Assembly (NCBI GenBank): GCA_002305275.1
Contig: DBQO01000030.1
Location: 44,425 to 66,789 of the forward strand
DNA: 22,365 nt
Source: Bacteroidales bacterium UBA1392
GTDB taxonomy: Bacteria; Bacteroidota; Bacteroidia; Bacteroidales; UBA932
Reading direction: 5' to 3'
Shown here: one piece after another, positions 22,302-22,365 of the stretch
How the letters are laid out: the number at the start of each line of letters is the position of its first letter
Numbering within the stretch: position 1 is the first letter of the stretch
The notes under the pieces: model-generated
Told to the model about the DNA's origin: nothing
The model's database searches: none
The model's input: the letters and a program-made list of their open reading frames with translations, nothing else
Program-made: the position numbers and the translations under genes

Positions 22302-22365
22302 TCTCACTCCTCAACTTCACACTCCCATTCCCACTCCCACTCCCACTACATACTACATACTACCC
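22302..22365. repeat. Repeat flanking the four-helix-bundle gene, right side
   Basis: C-rich hexamers CCCATT followed by three CCCACT units (22324-22347), then ACTACATACTACATACTAC near 22346-22363, running off the window. The ACTACATACT word is the inverted counterpart of the GTATGTAGT word on the left side (21866-21874). Confidence 0.55.

Noticed and set aside
22324..22347. CCCACT hexamers as a possible CRISPR or microsatellite
   Set aside because: Units are only 6 bases with no spacers, so not CRISPR; it is treated as part of the repeat family.

Overview
This window reads as chromosomal DNA from a member of the Bacteroidetes, most likely an anaerobic Bacteroidales. The evidence is threefold. 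Many promoters carry the Bacteroidetes -7 box TAnnTTTG, and Shine-Dalgarno sequences are mostly absent. PurM is of the ~390-residue Bacteroidetes type. A flavodiiron protein and a FabK-type fatty acid synthesis set fit an anaerobe. I found no rRNA, tRNA, CRISPR array or recognisable transposase.

Layout. 1-600: degenerate G/C-rich and CTACACACT-type repeats, a C-terminal fragment of an unidentified gene, then a strong promoter. 616-3274 (+): a complete DpnII/MboI-type GATC restriction-modification operon (Dam-like methylase, DpnII endonuclease, DpnA-like second methylase). 3275-4860: an accessory stretch with an unidentified 178-residue gene and, one base upstream of it, an XRE/controller-type gene broken by an in-frame TAA. 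4924-7085 (-): a DUF2007/zinc-ribbon membrane protein and two tandem paralogous exported proteins.

7391-8569 (+): a flavodiiron oxygen/NO reductase. 8602-13059 (-): a four-gene operon with overlapping or nearly touching genes, in the order purM, a glutamate-racemase-like lipoprotein, a DEDDy 3'-5' exonuclease, and an RlmI-like rRNA methyltransferase. 13181-15914 (+): a PBP4-type D-Ala-D-Ala carboxypeptidase, divergent from purM, and a PLP aminotransferase, closed by a strong terminator.

16050-17280 (-): a membrane-bound LytTR regulator followed by a 58-residue winged-helix-like protein. 17446-21819 (+): a compact fatty-acid elongation operon, fabH-fabK-fabF-fabZ-fabG, with a near-consensus promoter and a perfect terminator. 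21905-22297 (-): a four-helix-bundle (S23/IVP-type) protein gene bracketed by inverted CTACA-type repeats that resemble repeats at the left end of the window.

How the genes work together: FabH starts and FabF extends acyl chains, FabG reduces, FabZ dehydrates and FabK finishes each cycle; ACP and FabD must come from elsewhere. The three DpnII-type genes restrict unmodified GATC DNA while protecting double-stranded and probably single-stranded host DNA. The racemase-like lipoprotein and the PBP4 homologue both act, by prediction, outside the cytoplasm on D-amino-acid or peptidoglycan chemistry and share a divergent promoter region.

The points most worth a second look are the broken controller gene and its coupled unknown partner, the exported racemase-like lipoprotein, the GATC site inside the R-M promoter, and the repeat family around the four-helix-bundle gene.
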